64,000 bases of DNA. Source: Selaginella moellendorffii (Eukaryota; Streptophyta; Lycopodiopsida; Selaginellales; Selaginellaceae). Under the pieces are notes generated by a model, which had not been told where the DNA came from, made no database searches, and saw nothing but the letters and a program-made list of their open reading frames with translations. This document shows, one piece after another, positions 51,427 through 63,839 of this stretch. The stretch is taken from the NCBI RefSeq assembly GCF_000143415.4, contig NW_003314273.1:1580052-1644051 (forward strand). The letters run 5' to 3'. Each line of letters begins with the position of its first letter. Position 1 is the stretch's first letter. Position numbers and translations under genes: made by a program.

Positions 51427-54400
51427 TCACTCCGGAAATTCCATTGTCACAACACTACCACTTCTTGAGGTTCTAGCTGAGCCAGGCATTCCAGCTGAAA
51501 ATATGGAGCCTCTGCTCGAAATGATGCTTCCCCTTGTTGATCCAGAAACGCTTGACTTTACACTTGAAGTGTTTGATGGCATTTTAAAGCCAGCGTCAGC
51601 AACTCGTTCTTGGATAATACGGCCTAGATCAGGGTTTTCCTGAATCACAGCCTTCAGCTTATATAAAACATCTGTTACTGTTTCTCTTGCTTCAGACAGT
51701 TGCATTTCCTTTGCAATGCGCTCAGCATCTAAGTCCCTATAGTGGACGAACTTCTTAAGTCAATGTAAAAGTTTTGATTTCTCAAGTACCCATATGATTC
51801 TTTCAGTTTTGATGCCAGCCTTTCAAATCGTACAGTTGCTCGCCGTTGTTTCTTGGTGTGCTCCTTGTTATCTTTTTCAGCTGTCTCAACTTGATGTTGG
51901 AGGATGTTCAAGGTCTCCAACTCATGACTCTCTTTTTCCTCCATGGTGGCATTTCTCTGTTCGGCTTGATCAAATTCCTAAAAGAGCCACCATACGCATA
52001 TGGCACTTGGAACAAGTTTGGTGCAATAACTTACTTTCAGCAAAGCCCGCTCCAATTCTACCTTGTTTTGATGCCGCTCTTTGGCTTGCTCAAAGACTAC
52101 CTTCAAATGTGCTTTTTCATTCTCAAGCTTCAGTGTGTTTGCAGTCTTATGACTGTTCCTGTAGAGTGTGTTGGCGTCTTTTACATCTTCAAAAGCCCTT
52201 GCAAGAGACGAAACGTCTGCTTGGACCTGGAAAGTAAGATAAACAGTAGAAACCTAGAAATGTAAACAAATGTGTTGCATAAATAAAACCTATCTGACCT
52301 GTTTGACCTCCTGTTCAAGTTTATAGCCTTCTCGCTGAATTTCTTCTCGCTCCTGTGCAGCTTTAATGACAAAATAATTTGGTGACCTTTCTGCACTCTT
52401 TTCGATTTTGACTCTATTTAGTATAACTTCGTATTTGGATCGAAGCTGGGAAAGGAGAGTATGTTAGTACTCTCTATCAAGTACACTATGACCACCTTCT
52501 CAACAGCTACTGCCATCTTATTCCTTTGCATAAGCATAAAGTGCAAGTCATCTTGTAAGCTTTTTAATTCAGACATATGTCTTTCATGTCGACTACCAAT
52601 CTCCCGTCGACATTCCTCCATACTCATCTGAAGTCTTCTTTTTGTGCTCTCCATTCCAAAAACGGCATCTTCAAATATATACAAACCGTATAAAGAAAAA
52701 AAAAATCATTTAAAGCTTATCATCCTAGTTCATACATCATACCGGCATTCTTGTTTAGCATTCCCTGGAGGCGATTAACTTCCATCTGCAGAAGATCACG
52801 CGAAAGCATCTTTTCTTCCTTTTCCTTTACAAGGTTCTGCTGGTATACGAATGTGAGTACCAGATTCACTCTAGCCAGTGATTACCTTGAGGGTATGAAG
52901 CCCTGTTTCTGACTCTAATGACAGTTCAGCATTCTTTTCCTCAATTTGATTCAGTTTTCTTGTTAATTCTTCACGTTTGCGTACTGCCGCTCTAAGATCG
53001 TCTTGAGATTTTTTGAGCTGAAAATACTCAATTATGAAAATTAACATATTTCATTGTCAACCGTACCTGCTGCAAAACAATCACCTCCTCTGCTAGTTTC
53101 TCCTGCAATTCCTGTTCAAGCTGCTGAATTTTTGCATTAAACTCACGAGCCTCCACATCACTTGTCTCACCACCGGCTCGGGCTACTTTCCTCTCAAGGC
53201 ACTGTATCTGGAACTCGGCCGAGTACAGCACCTCTTCTTGCTTGATCATGCTCGATTCTAACTGATGAATCTGATTAGTCAGAGATTTTGCTTGTGATTT
53301 GGCCCCATGGATTTCAAATAGAATATCTTTCTCTGCAATATACCACCAAGTTTACACAAGAAAGAACACAGGTCAGGCCACCTTTCGCTTTCATGTCGTT
53401 TAGTTTCTCAGACTCCTTAAAATGTCTCTCACGTAAGTCAGACACCTCTTTTCTTGCAACCTTTAGATTAACTTCCTCAGTTGCAAGGATTTTTTCAAGC
53501 TCATGTCTCTTCTTGTCCAGTGTGTCAAGAAGCATGTACTCATCCTCGACTTTTATCCTTAAATCTGCTAGTTTCTTTTCTACTAATTCGAGTTTCTTCC
53601 TCTTATTTACAAGGTCCTGTTTGAATAGACATCATTAGAAGCAATTGATAAATCAAATACAACTTGCCTCTTCTACTTGCGTTTTCTTGGCTTTCTCGTT
53701 AGCTAGATCATTTATTGCGCGTGTCACTCGGCTTTTCAAAAGTTCTAACTTTTCTTCCGCGTCTTTTGTGCTAAAAAACAATAACACTGTGTATAACAGC
53801 AGAAAATGAAGATCTATTTACTTGGCAACTCCAGTTTTGAGATCATCCCGTAATTTTGAAATGTCCTCTTCCACCAATTCGATTTGCCTGTCAAATTCCA
53901 GCTGACATACCATATCTATTAGACTAGAGCATTTTGCATAGCCAAAAATATCTCACATTTTTATCGACTTCTCCATCTAGATTGGTAGACAGACCATCCA
54001 GCTGCCTTTTTTTGTGGCGAAGTACAGCTTTGTTTGCTGCAAACTCTTCGGCAGCTTTATGAATGCCTTCGTCACGCATATGGATAGCTTCTATTGTCTC
54101 CTCCCACATGACAACGAGCTTCTGTCTCTCATTTTGTAAATCTCTGTTTGATCGTGAAAGAAAAATAAATAAATCGCTGCAATTCCACGTACTTGAAAAC
54201 TTCTGCCGTTCTGTTCAGCTGAATCTGTGCACTCTGAGTTTCGGTAACTTCATCATCAAGCTGCTGCTGGAGATTATAAAGGCCTCCAGAGGCTTTTTCT
54301 AGTTCAAGGTAAAGCTCTTTGAGTTTAGAACTATCATTCTTCGTATAGCTCTGTAGTGCAACACTATCCTCGTCTTTCTGCCTAGCTGCTTGCATCCATT

Positions 54401-55266
54401 GATCCAACTCTTCCTGCTCCCTACATGACACGTGTTAGTAAGATGATAACTAGACAAATCAGATTATCACAAGTGTTACGTCCTCATATAAGAAACTAAA
54501 CCTGATTCCATTGCATCAAAAGTCGAAATTCGTCCATTTTCTCGTTACCACTATTGATAGCGGCCTTAAGTCCCCTCATGCGATCATTGAGTTCATCCGT
54601 GTCTTTCTCAAACTTACGAATCTCTCTCTGAAATAAAGAGTACGATAAATAAGGAACGGAATTAATTGAACAGTTCTTACCTCTAGCCTTTTCGCTTCCA
54701 TTTCCGATATTTTCCTCAAATTCTCTTCTGTGAAAACTTCTCTTCGTTTGACATCGGCTCTGAGCTGTGTAAATGTGATCTCTTGCCTTACACGTTTCAT
54801 ATGCTCTTCCATTATAGACGATCTTTCCTCTTGTTCTTCCACTAATTCCTGTACAAGAGAGACTAGGTAATTACTGCACTTTGACCGTTAAGTTTTATCA
54901 AACCTCAACATCACGAAGTTCTTTCTCAGCTTTCAATACATCTTTGTTAAGCGCATTAACCTCATCACTTGCAAATCCTGGCAAGAAAGAGAGATCAATA
55001 AGACCACCCACACTCTCCTGCTTAAGTCCCAATTCCGAGACCATCTTCTTCATCTTCGACATTCGTTGTTTCATTTGAGCCTTGAGTTCTTGTGGCTGCT
55101 CCCCACTCGCGCTGGCAGCCTCAAATCCCACTGCTTTGCTCGGTGTTTTCTGTTGTTGAAGCATTGTCCATCCTCCACGCTCTTCCTTATCATCATTCTC
55201 CACACCCTGACTAACATCAGGTGCTCGCTCAGGTGGCGAAGAAACGCTCACTTCTTTCTCCGTCAT
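51427..55266 (-). CDS. CCDC39: CCDC39 (axonemal 96-nm ruler subunit)
   Basis: A coiled-coil protein of about 900 residues in roughly 16-18 exons with introns mostly of 45-80 nt. It starts at ATG 55,266 with a disordered leader, then near-continuous coiled coil. The segment around 54,500-54,195 (WNQEELDQWMQAARQKDEDS ... DDEVTETQSAQIQLNRTAEVF) and the Ser/Arg/Gly-rich tail (51,520-51,427, ending VVTMEFPE) match CCDC39 family landmarks. CCDC39 pairs with CCDC40 to form the molecular ruler that sets the 96-nm repeat and attaches inner dynein arms and radial spokes (Chlamydomonas FAP59). In a land plant it would act in sperm flagella. No frame break seen. The last exons (51,705-51,427) are clear; several middle exon borders are approximate. 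Confidence 0.88.
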
Positions 55267-55566
55267 TGCTTACAAAAAAACTATGCACATGAACCTAACC
55301 CTAGACAAATATTCTTTCGCCACATTTTCACTGAGCTAAATACTTTTTGGCAGAGGTTTGATGCTGGAAGCAGATAACTGACGGCAGAAAGTCATAGCGA
55401 GCAATAAAATTGTGCCAGTAAATTGGGTGGTCCATACTTTCACTAATTTAGTGTACCAGTGTTCTGGCATTGGATGAAAAACGCTATAATTCTTTCTTCT
55501 TTCCCTCTTGGACAAAGGAAATAAATTTCACATGCACCAGCTCAGGACAGAACTTGCAACCTTCTT
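55267..55566. other. Intergenic: CCDC39 promoter and WDR35 3' end
   Basis: Only 300 bp lie between the WDR35 stop and the CCDC39 start, both on the minus strand. The CCDC39 promoter and the WDR35 polyadenylation signals must share it. No distinct motif identified. Confidence 0.6.
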
Positions 55567-58500
55567 CTATTTAAAAAGATGCATAGCACTGGGATGGTTT
55601 TCTAGTGGCGAATGACAGAGCGAGCAATGAACCTTGTACTTGAGCTTGGAAGATATCATGAGAGATTTGCAGTAGCCGCACTTGACAAAATCTTCGTGCA
55701 AGATTTGAGTTCCACTTGCCATACATATGGGAAAAGTTGCCGTACATTTAGGTGTCGGACACCTACGCTTGAGTTCATCCTATAACGCAAGAAAAAAAAC
55801 TCCTCTCTATATTTGAGATGTTTAAATCAGCTTTTACCTCCAAAGAGACTCCACACCTCAAGCATTTTCGTATTCCACTGCTTACTTTTGCATTACTAAC
55901 AGGTTGATGCCTTGAAAAGATGGATGCTGCCATTTCTTTATAGTCCTTTCGTTCTTGTTCTGGAATGCTACGATTTAGCTCCAGCACAGTAAAGGCCCTG
56001 CTGCATTGCTCGTAATACTGTAAAACATTGACACATAATTAGCTATGCTTCTTAATACGACCAACTTACCCCACAGAAGTATGATGTGAGTGCAATGAGG
56101 GAGTATATACTATGCGGTTGTAACACGTCTTCATAATCTTTCAGCCACCACGAAACCTGCATGACAAATGGAGACTTCCGCAAGCGCACAAATGCTATTA
56201 CCTTTGCCGCTTGTTCCAGATTTCCAGAATAAAGCTCGCGGTGAGCAAGCATCCAAAGGTGGTATGCTTCTGCGTTGTGCCAGGCGTTCCGAATATCCAT
56301 ATCTGAGAGATCTAGAGAGTCTGCATTGTGCTGCAACATAGAGGTAACAATAGCTTACAGATTACAAATATACCTGTAAATCCAGTGATCTTGCTATATA
56401 AGCTTCCATTTCAAAGGCAGCAAGCACGTATATTTTCTTAACTTCCAATGCATGACTCTGCAAAATATTATCAGCAAAATATTGGGACCTGTTGGAACCT
56501 GCCTTTGTGAATGAGATTATCTTGGCATGCTCATTGAGTAGGTTCACTACTTGTAAATGCTTCCCTGCCTTTTGGAGAACGTAAATAGCTGACACTGTGC
56601 TACCAGATTCTAAAAGCTCATTTATGAAGGTTCTGAGTCTTTCTTGCGTTTCTTTTTCACAATTATGTAACTCTGCCAGCTTGATTGCTTTGTCCCAATC
56701 GTTCAATTGCAAGCAGCAGTTTAAAGCTCCCTTTATGTTACCCGATCTTGTAAAACCTGTGACCTAAAAAAAACCAGACTGATTGAGAAGTTTTTGAAAG
56801 TTGATGGCGTTATTACCGCATGCTCACAAACGCCAATGTTCATAAATTTTCTTGCTATAGATTCCAGAAGGGGCGAACCATCTTCAACATAGTCCATAAG
56901 TTTTTGCAGTTTGGTCCAGTGCTGAAGTTCAGAGTAACATTCGGCCAACATCTGAAAATTTTTTGCTTTGCTATAATATCTTTCAGCGTCATTCCAATTT
57001 TGCGTGACAACAAAGTGATCACCGATATTGTTCCAGGTTAGCTTCAGAAGTGAGTTGTTCCCAGGAAAGTTTTCCAAAAGCTTCTCCACTCTGAGACCAG
57101 AAAGAAGTTAAAAACTCTCTTTAGAAAAGAAACGTATTACAGGAACCAATCCCCCATTTTCATTCGCATGTGAATGGCAAGATCCTTCCTATCTATGTTG
57201 ATATAGATTCTTTCAGCATCCTCAAACCTTCTAAAGTACGCACATACCTGAGATAGTCGAGTTAGCGATCTAGAGAGAAGTCGATTGCAACAAACCTCTG
57301 CATTTTGCAGGTTCTTGTCTCGAAGAGCTTCGACTTTCTTAACAAACTGTATGCCATAGTAGTTTTTGCACTTTACAAACGCCTGCACCAAAATTATGGT
57401 GAAAAGACGTATTCTTCGTCATATTTACCTTTGCAGCAACACTGAAGTCAAGGTGCTCCAAAGCATGTTCAGCAAGGGATGTCCATAGGCGTGGATGTCC
57501 ATGCTCTTCTACATAGCTGTAGGCGTCTTGAATTTCAACCGCTTGGAGAATTTGATGTGTATCACGTAAGGATTTGGTCTCATAACTGAAAATATGGGCT
57601 CTTGTTGGCTGCTCTGGCTGTTGCATAACATCGTCAAGCCGAATTGCTAACACCTGTAGCAGTTGTTGCTGAGTAAGACAGAAGAAAACATAGCACAGCA
57701 CCTGTAGGTTGTGAAAACTACAAAAATATGCATTGCAAGAAACAGGCTCTTCAAGTTCGGTACCCCTAAGAACGTACATCCGAGATCTTTCCATTATCAC
57801 GATCAAATCTGGATTGTCATCCGCCCATTTCATATTCCATACAGCCTTACGTTCGAACTCCGACTTTCGGTCCTGAAGCACATCTCAATAGTGCTTGATT
57901 GTGTAAATCATTGCAGTTACCATGTGAACATTATTTCGGAAAGAAAATGATCCATTAACATCAATTACTGCTAATCTCGTGGAGTCACTGTTCACGTCAA
58001 TAGCTGGCCATAGAATACAGAGAAAAAGATTAAAAATATGGCAACTGATACCTTACCTTGAGGCCTGCATTCTAAAAACATCTTCCCTGCTAATTTATGT
58101 GAAGGCAGTTCGTACCAGTGTAACACACCGGACTCACAGCCAATCCAGAAGTTTGTCTGTGAGCAGAAGACGCAACATATTTGGTCCATCTTGTCCTACC
58201 AGAAAACAAAATATGTAGAGTCCATTTGTAAAGTTATATACCTGATTGATGCCTGTATTGATTTTCCAGTCCAAACAATATGTATGATCTTTGGATTCCT
58301 TGCTTAGATCATTGCTGAAAGAACTTAGCAGTTGTTTGGAAGGTAGTAATGGTAAAGAATCTCGATAATTCCATACATACACATCAGTTTTGGATGCCAC
58401 AAAAACTTGATTCTGAATAAACAAAATAAAGCTCTTTAGTCAGGCCTATTCCCATATCTTACTTCATTCATAGTCATGAAGACTGGTTCTATGGTCATGT

Positions 58501-60094
58501 GGTTTGACTCAAGAGGATTGCCAATGGCATTGCAAAGTATAAGAATATATTGATTAGGTTCCTCTTCCTGATATTTGAAAAAAACGAAAACTGATTATTC
58601 CTTTTATCAATAGCCTAGTACCTTTGTAGCCAAAACACAATGGCCTCCAGAACCGCACACAGCACAAAGTCTGTTGACGTGTTTCAAGTACCTGTAACCA
58701 ACAGTAGCTCTCTGAGGACAAAACACACAAAATGAAGTAACTGCAAATGATTAACCTGTCACCAGTAGTTACATCCCAGAACATTACACAGTGCTCATCA
58801 GGGTGTTTTTTTTTAAAGCTATATACACATGTACTTTGGCCAATGAAAGTCCACTTGTAGTCAGGCCTAATACTTGCGAGGTATATGCTTGCATCCACTC
58901 CAATTGCTAACCTCAAGCCAGTCCCTTCCCATGTCACTGCCCTGAAAGTGAGAAAAAAAATAAACCCTCAGTGTCATCTTTCAATGCATTGTACCTAACT
59001 TTGGTGTTTGGCACGTGAAGGGTTCTCAAGTGAAATCCCAGTGGGGAAAAGAGTTTCACTATTGAGTTAGTATCCTCCTGGGTTTTTTTGTAGCCAGCTA
59101 CAGCGAGTACTGTACCATTGGGGTTCCACCTGATTGAGGCAGTCGTCATTTCTGCAGTTACAAGAATAGGTTCTCCGTCAAGCTCATGCCTCATTAGCTG
59201 GGAAAAAGAAGTTATTTTTGTAAGAAAAATCAGCATGCAGGTTACCTGAATTTTACCACTTTCAAGTGCTATTGCAAGTATTGGAGGATAAGTGTCATCT
59301 AGACCTTCAAACCCATCATACCAATGTAAACCAACAATATCGGAATCCACTTCAAATCGTAATGCAAGACTGGAAACAAAGCTGCCATGGCAGTCATATA
59401 ACAAGCATTTTCCCTGAGAATATTAAAGCTGAAATTGTCAGGCTGTTGATGATTGTTAGTACTAACCTCTTTAGTACATAAAAGCACAAGCCTACCATCT
59501 GGTGACCACTCGACAAGCACAAGCCGGTGATTAAGCTCCTTTCCCCAAATTCTATTTCCATCCACATTTCCCAACACTGCATGGCCATCTTCATATATAA
59601 AACAAATTTTACGGCCGTCAGAAGACCATCTCATGTCACGAACAACGCTCGTGCTGCGGTTGTTAATCATTTCCTCAAACCACATTCCCTGTAAGTACAC
59701 ACCTACTAAAAGTGATCACCTTTCTAAAACAGTTGACACCTTATGAAGTATCCAAACGATGATGAGTCCATTCTCATCACTTGACGTCAGCTTTCGGTAG
59801 TTTTGATTCCAGTTAACTACTAGGATGGAACCCCGGTGCCCTTCAAGCGTCTGGTTCATGGAAAGGTTCGATTGCGTGGTGAAAAACCCATCGTCCTTCA
59901 CTCCGGATGCATCTTGGAGCTTGAGAACCTGTCAGAGTATAGAGCCTAGCATCCCAAGCAAACTCCCAGAAACCCACCTTGACAATGCCATGATCAGTCC
60001 CGCAGGCCAGCCATCCCTGTTGCGCGTTCCAAGACAGGCTCCTGAGCTGCAAACCGTGTGGAATGCTGATCTTCTTGCTCAAATAAATATACAT
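55567..60094 (-). CDS. WDR35: WDR35 / IFT121 (IFT-A subunit)
   Basis: Starts MYIYLSKKISIPHGLQLRSL at 60,094 and ends at TAG 55,567-55,569; about 20 exons, introns about 45-70 nt. The N-terminal half is two WD40 propellers (SNLSMNQTLEGHRGSILVVN, DENGLIIVWILHK, VVRDMRWSSDGRKICFIYEDG, VLAVAGYKK, LRLAIGVDASIYLASIRPDYKW). The middle is the TPR-like solenoid (VWNMKWADDNPDLIVIMERSR, HPRLWTSLAEHALEHLDF, RFEDAERIYINIDRKDLAIH, MQLNDWDKAIKLAELHN). The C-terminus is a Cys cluster (CLRC, CPTPKC, CGYC, CSLCHSP). IFT121 is part of the IFT-A complex for retrograde ciliary transport and membrane-protein entry. Exon order is collinear with animal WDR35. No break found. Confidence 0.92.
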
Positions 60095-60555
60095 TTTTAT
60101 GCCCTAATAGAGTGAAAGGGTGAAAAGAACAAAGGATCTTCATTAGATAGACTTGAAATGGGATTTCGATGGATGTACCCAGTGCATTTGTCAGCAGAGG
60201 CGGAGCCTTTAAGGCTCTGAAGCTGTCCCTGCTTGTTCTCAATCGGATAGACATTGTTCTCAATCCATCTCTATGTTCGCCGTCTCCTGCGGTAGTATTT
60301 AATGAACTCTCGTGTATGATTACAGAAGGTGATGGTCATAATTGTGATCTATTGCGCTTTGGGGCCGACTGTTAAAACTTGCAAGATATCGATCTCACTT
60401 GTATTATTGCCATCGTCATTTAGGGGCTCTTTTTCTGATTGACATGTATTAGTTAATCAACACCGTCAATCATGACAGGCCAGCGCTCAACTGTATGATT
60501 AACTATGCATGACCTGACCTGAACACCGTTCAACATTAACTACCTAGCAAATACT
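60095..60555. promoter_or_regulatory. Divergent promoter region, WDR35 and RSPH1-like gene
   Basis: 461 bp separate two head-to-head ciliary genes, so a shared bidirectional promoter active in spermatogenous cells is plausible. I cannot point to a specific factor site. The frames at 59,994-60,375 are shadows. Confidence 0.55.
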
Positions 60556-61355
60556 ATGATGGCAGACGAAGAAGGCGAGGAGGGCGAAAAGCCAGTGACT
60601 GTAAGGAGTCACTGTTTTAAGATGGATCTCAAAATTATGTTTGCAGCAATGGACCGGACCAATGATTGATTTTATTCCGCATGGCGAGGGCATAGCTACT
60701 TATCCAAACGGTGATACATACACCGGAGCATATGTACAGGGCACAAAGTCAGGACTGGGAAAGTACAGATGGGCTAAGGCAGGAATGTTTGATGGTGTTT
60801 ATGTGGACGATCAGAAGACTGGACCAGGCATATTGAAGTATCCTGACAATAGTATCTATGACGGTAAGGTTTACTCTAGTGAATGTTCTAGTATTTCTAT
60901 TTAATTCATACAGGCCAATGGTTAAATGATAAAAGACATGGAACTGGAATGTACACATATCCAAACGGAGATCTTTATAAAGGAGAATGGAAGGATGGTG
61001 TAAAGCATGGCATTGGAACTTACTACTTCAAAGACAGTATGAGCCAGGTCATTGAAAAATCCTTTGATCCCTTTTCCTTATTTCTTATTTCTTATAATTT
61101 TTGGTGCTCCTTATCAAAGACAACTCTTATTCAAATTTTTCTTTAATACAGTTCATAGGAACGTGGATGGCTGGAAGTTTAGCTAAAGGCCAGTGGGTTT
61201 ATCGTGATGGAACAACATATGAAGGAGATTTTGCAGATAACAAGCCCAAAGGAGAAGGGAAGTATCTTTTTCTTGGAACTAGGAACGTCCTTCATGGGAA
61301 TTGGATGGCTGGCGAATTTATATCTGGATCACTAATTTCAACATTGACTAATTGA
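60556..61355 (+). CDS. RSPH1: RSPH1-like MORN-repeat protein (radial spoke head)
   Basis: Four exons: 60,556-60,600, 60,647-60,863, 60,914-61,047 and 61,152-61,355, with introns of 46, 50 and 104 nt, all GT-AG; the joined frame is 199 residues. A short acidic leader (MADEEGEEGEKPVT) is followed by about seven MORN repeats (GEGIATYPNGDTYTGAYV, GPGILKYPDNSIYDGQWL, GTGMYTYPNGDLYKGEWK, GIGTYYF, then FIGTWMAGSLAKGQWVY and YEGDFADNKPKGEGKY). Order and spacing match RSPH1, a radial-spoke head component that regulates ciliary beating, but it lacks the long acidic C-terminal tail of the animal protein (309 aa). Another MORN axonemal protein is possible. ATG codons are tandem at 60,556 and 60,559. Confidence 0.8.
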
Positions 61356-61899
61356 CTTATTTAGCATGAGATTGTTGCTTGTAGTAAAGAAGGGTGGCAC
61401 TTCTTCAAAAGGAGAATACATAAGGAGAAAACAAACAAGAAATTGAAAACTAGGCAGCTCCTCTTCACATATTTTTCACTATCTTGATTATATGAATTTC
61501 CTGCCACTTACTTTTTCGCTGTAACATTTTTGATGACTGTTTCTCCTGATGCTTGAATCCCATCCCGTTCATAAAGGTATCGTCCTTGCTTTTCTCATTA
61601 GCTCTCGAGTATATAGCGCCGAAGGTAATCATCAGCTCTTTTTTTATGATGATCTAAGCTGGATACATATTGGACAGCTCGTCAGCTGGTGGAACCCATG
61701 GCAGGAATTGTCCTTCGCTTGTGCTTAATACAATGCTTAGAGCCTTTGAGAGGCTCTGCAAGTCAGTGTTTTTTCCCAGTACACTCAAAAGGGTGGCCAC
61801 AAGTCCTTGGGAGCCACAAAGAAACACAGGCAATTGCTAGAGCAGTTGCCCTAGGGCTGTTTGAAAATGAAGATACCTCAAACACCGGTTTTGGTCCCA
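61356..61899. other. Intergenic, no gene
   Basis: Sequence after the RSPH1-like stop. The open frame from 61,689 shows no recognisable domain before about 61,900. Confidence 0.5.
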
Positions 61900-62222
61900 T
61901 ATCCAAACAGGTTTCATGGCAAGAGAAGTACAACTTCCTCCATTCTTCTATTGTCAAGTGACATTTTGGAATTTTAAAGAGGCAATGGAAATTGCTAGCT
62001 CAAAAGGGATTCAGAGGACATCCAGGCATCCTTGCAAACAACATCATGGCTTGCTGCATGCTGCATGACTTGATCACAAGGAATGATAGGTTCATGGAAG
62101 ATTTTGACTCTGACAGATTTAACCATGATGCAGGGTACCTTCCACAAAGGTCTCTTCGTTCAGCTAAAGATAGCATAGCATTGCGAGACACTGTGGAAAA
62201 GTTTGTAGAGAGCTTAGAGTGA
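61900..62222 (+). pseudogene. PIF/Harbinger transposase, C-terminal remnant
   Basis: Encodes EKYNFLHSSIVK, stop, HFGILKRQWKLLAQKGF, then NNIMACCMLHDLI and a tail to 62,222. This is the last part of a Harbinger-type DDE nuclease, where the usual pattern is ExxFGxLKxRW and AxxxLHN. The TGA at 61,959-61,961 sits where these proteins have Arg, so CGA to TGA is likely. The N-terminal two thirds and the terminal repeats are missing. Confidence 0.75.
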
Positions 62223-62364
62223 CAATACTATTGTACTTTATTTACTTAAGAGTGACAAAAACTATACATTTCAATGTTGATCCTGTGTCAATAGAGACAT
62301 ACCTTGTGGGATGACTCCTCGGCCATTGCTACTACACTGCTGATGCCATTGCCTCTCAACCTTT

Positions 62365-62443
62365 GTACTTAAGCTGTACTTTGAGGATCTAGTGGAGGAA
62401 TTTTTGCAAGGTAGAACTTTATATACTTATGCAAAGTTCAATT
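62365..62443 (+). pseudogene. Chromovirus chromodomain tail, + orientation
   Basis: Reads LKLYFED joined directly to LVEEFLQGRTLYTYAKFN and a stop. The same two pieces are about 55 residues apart in A2, so an internal deletion removed most of the chromodomain. Upstream sequence is unrelated. Confidence 0.75.
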
Positions 62444-62477
62444 AAAGTATTCATTTGAGAAATTGAACAATGTCATA

Positions 62478-63839
62478 TGTTGGGACCCAAAGGCACACTG
62501 AAGGTAGCATGGGTTAGCTAGGTCAACCAGGCCTAGGGAGCTACACTCGACGCCCCACAGGGATGTCGAATCTATAGATGTATACTAGGGCATGGTGAGT
62601 TGAGGGTTATAGAGACACTTATATCCCATTGTCATGGGCTCTTAGCTAGATTGGCTGATTTAGACACACTGTTAAGTGGGGGGATGTCCCAAGAGACATG
62701 GTCAACAAGTCATAGAATTAAAAAAGAGACATTTGATGTGGGTATTGAACTTTTTTTATAGATGGTGGAGTTGTAAGGAACCAACTCCCTAAGATGTCCT
62801 AAGCTAAAGAATCCCTGAAACCATGACCAAAATCATAAAAAGTTCATTGGATGAGACCAAGTTCGAGATCGAGCCCGAGACTGACTCTGAGACCAAGTTT
62901 GAGGCTGAGTCCAAGATCAAGTTTGAGACCGACTCTGAGACCGAGTTTGAGACTAAGTCCAAGATTTGAGATTGGGTCCAAAACTGAGTCCGAGTTTGGG
63001 TCCGAGACCAAGTGTGAGGCTGAGTCCAAGATTGAGACCGAGTCTGAGTACTAATATAGGTTGTGGGGTGAAAGCACAAAGTGTGTGTCTCTTGGGGGGG
63101 GAGGGGGGGTGCCGGCTGCAGGGGGTTCCAAAAGTATAGTGGGGATAGTGAGGTCTAGGAACCAGTCTTGAAGGAACTCTTCAGTGGTGCTTCCAAACTG
63201 ACTTGAGGTAGAGACTAGGGGCCTCGGGTGGGAGTGAGCATGGAGTCAGGTGGTGCTAGAGAGGCCACCCGAGGAAGTGCTCAAGAGCAGTTCCCACTCC
63301 CGAAAGGGAAACCAATTGCAATGCTTCTAGCTCATGTGAAGTGGTGCCCTACTTGAGTACCTTGTGGCTTATTGGTCCTCACTCTTTCCTAGGGGCTTGA
63401 GCCTTCTCTTTGGGATGGAAAAACAAAGGTACCCATACTGAGCCATTAAGCCATGGTGTTTCTTAGCGATGTCCTAAAGCAAGTGAGACACTTAAGGCTT
63501 GGGATTTAGAGGGTTCCATAATTAAGTTTTATTATACCAAGGGATGTTAAGAATCTGGAGACTTGGTGTGCTTTGCTACTTATGTCTGTGGGGAGTGTAG
63601 TTGAACCTTAAGTCCAATTTAACTTGGGGAGGGGGATTGGGAGAGAATTTAGGAATTCATGGATAGATGGCTAATGCTTTATTACTCATGTAGTGAGTAG
63701 CTGAAACTAAGTAGGACCAAATAGAAGATAGTACAATAGAAAGGAATCATGGCAAGGGAACTTAACTAAGGCTAAAGTAGTGGTGGTCAGATAGATGAGG
63801 TAAGCTAACAAATTAGAAAGGAAAAACTTGTGGCTTATA
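62478..63839 (+). mobile_element. A-family LTR in + orientation (3' LTR)
   Basis: Starts TGTTGGGACCC and ends GTGGCTTATA (TACA mutated to TATA). 1,362 bp, including the GAGTCCGAG-type repeat (62,860-63,050) and the G-run (63,095-63,108). It follows a chromodomain tail, so it is a 3' LTR of an element read in the opposite direction to A1-A3. No second LTR is in the window. Confidence 0.88.
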
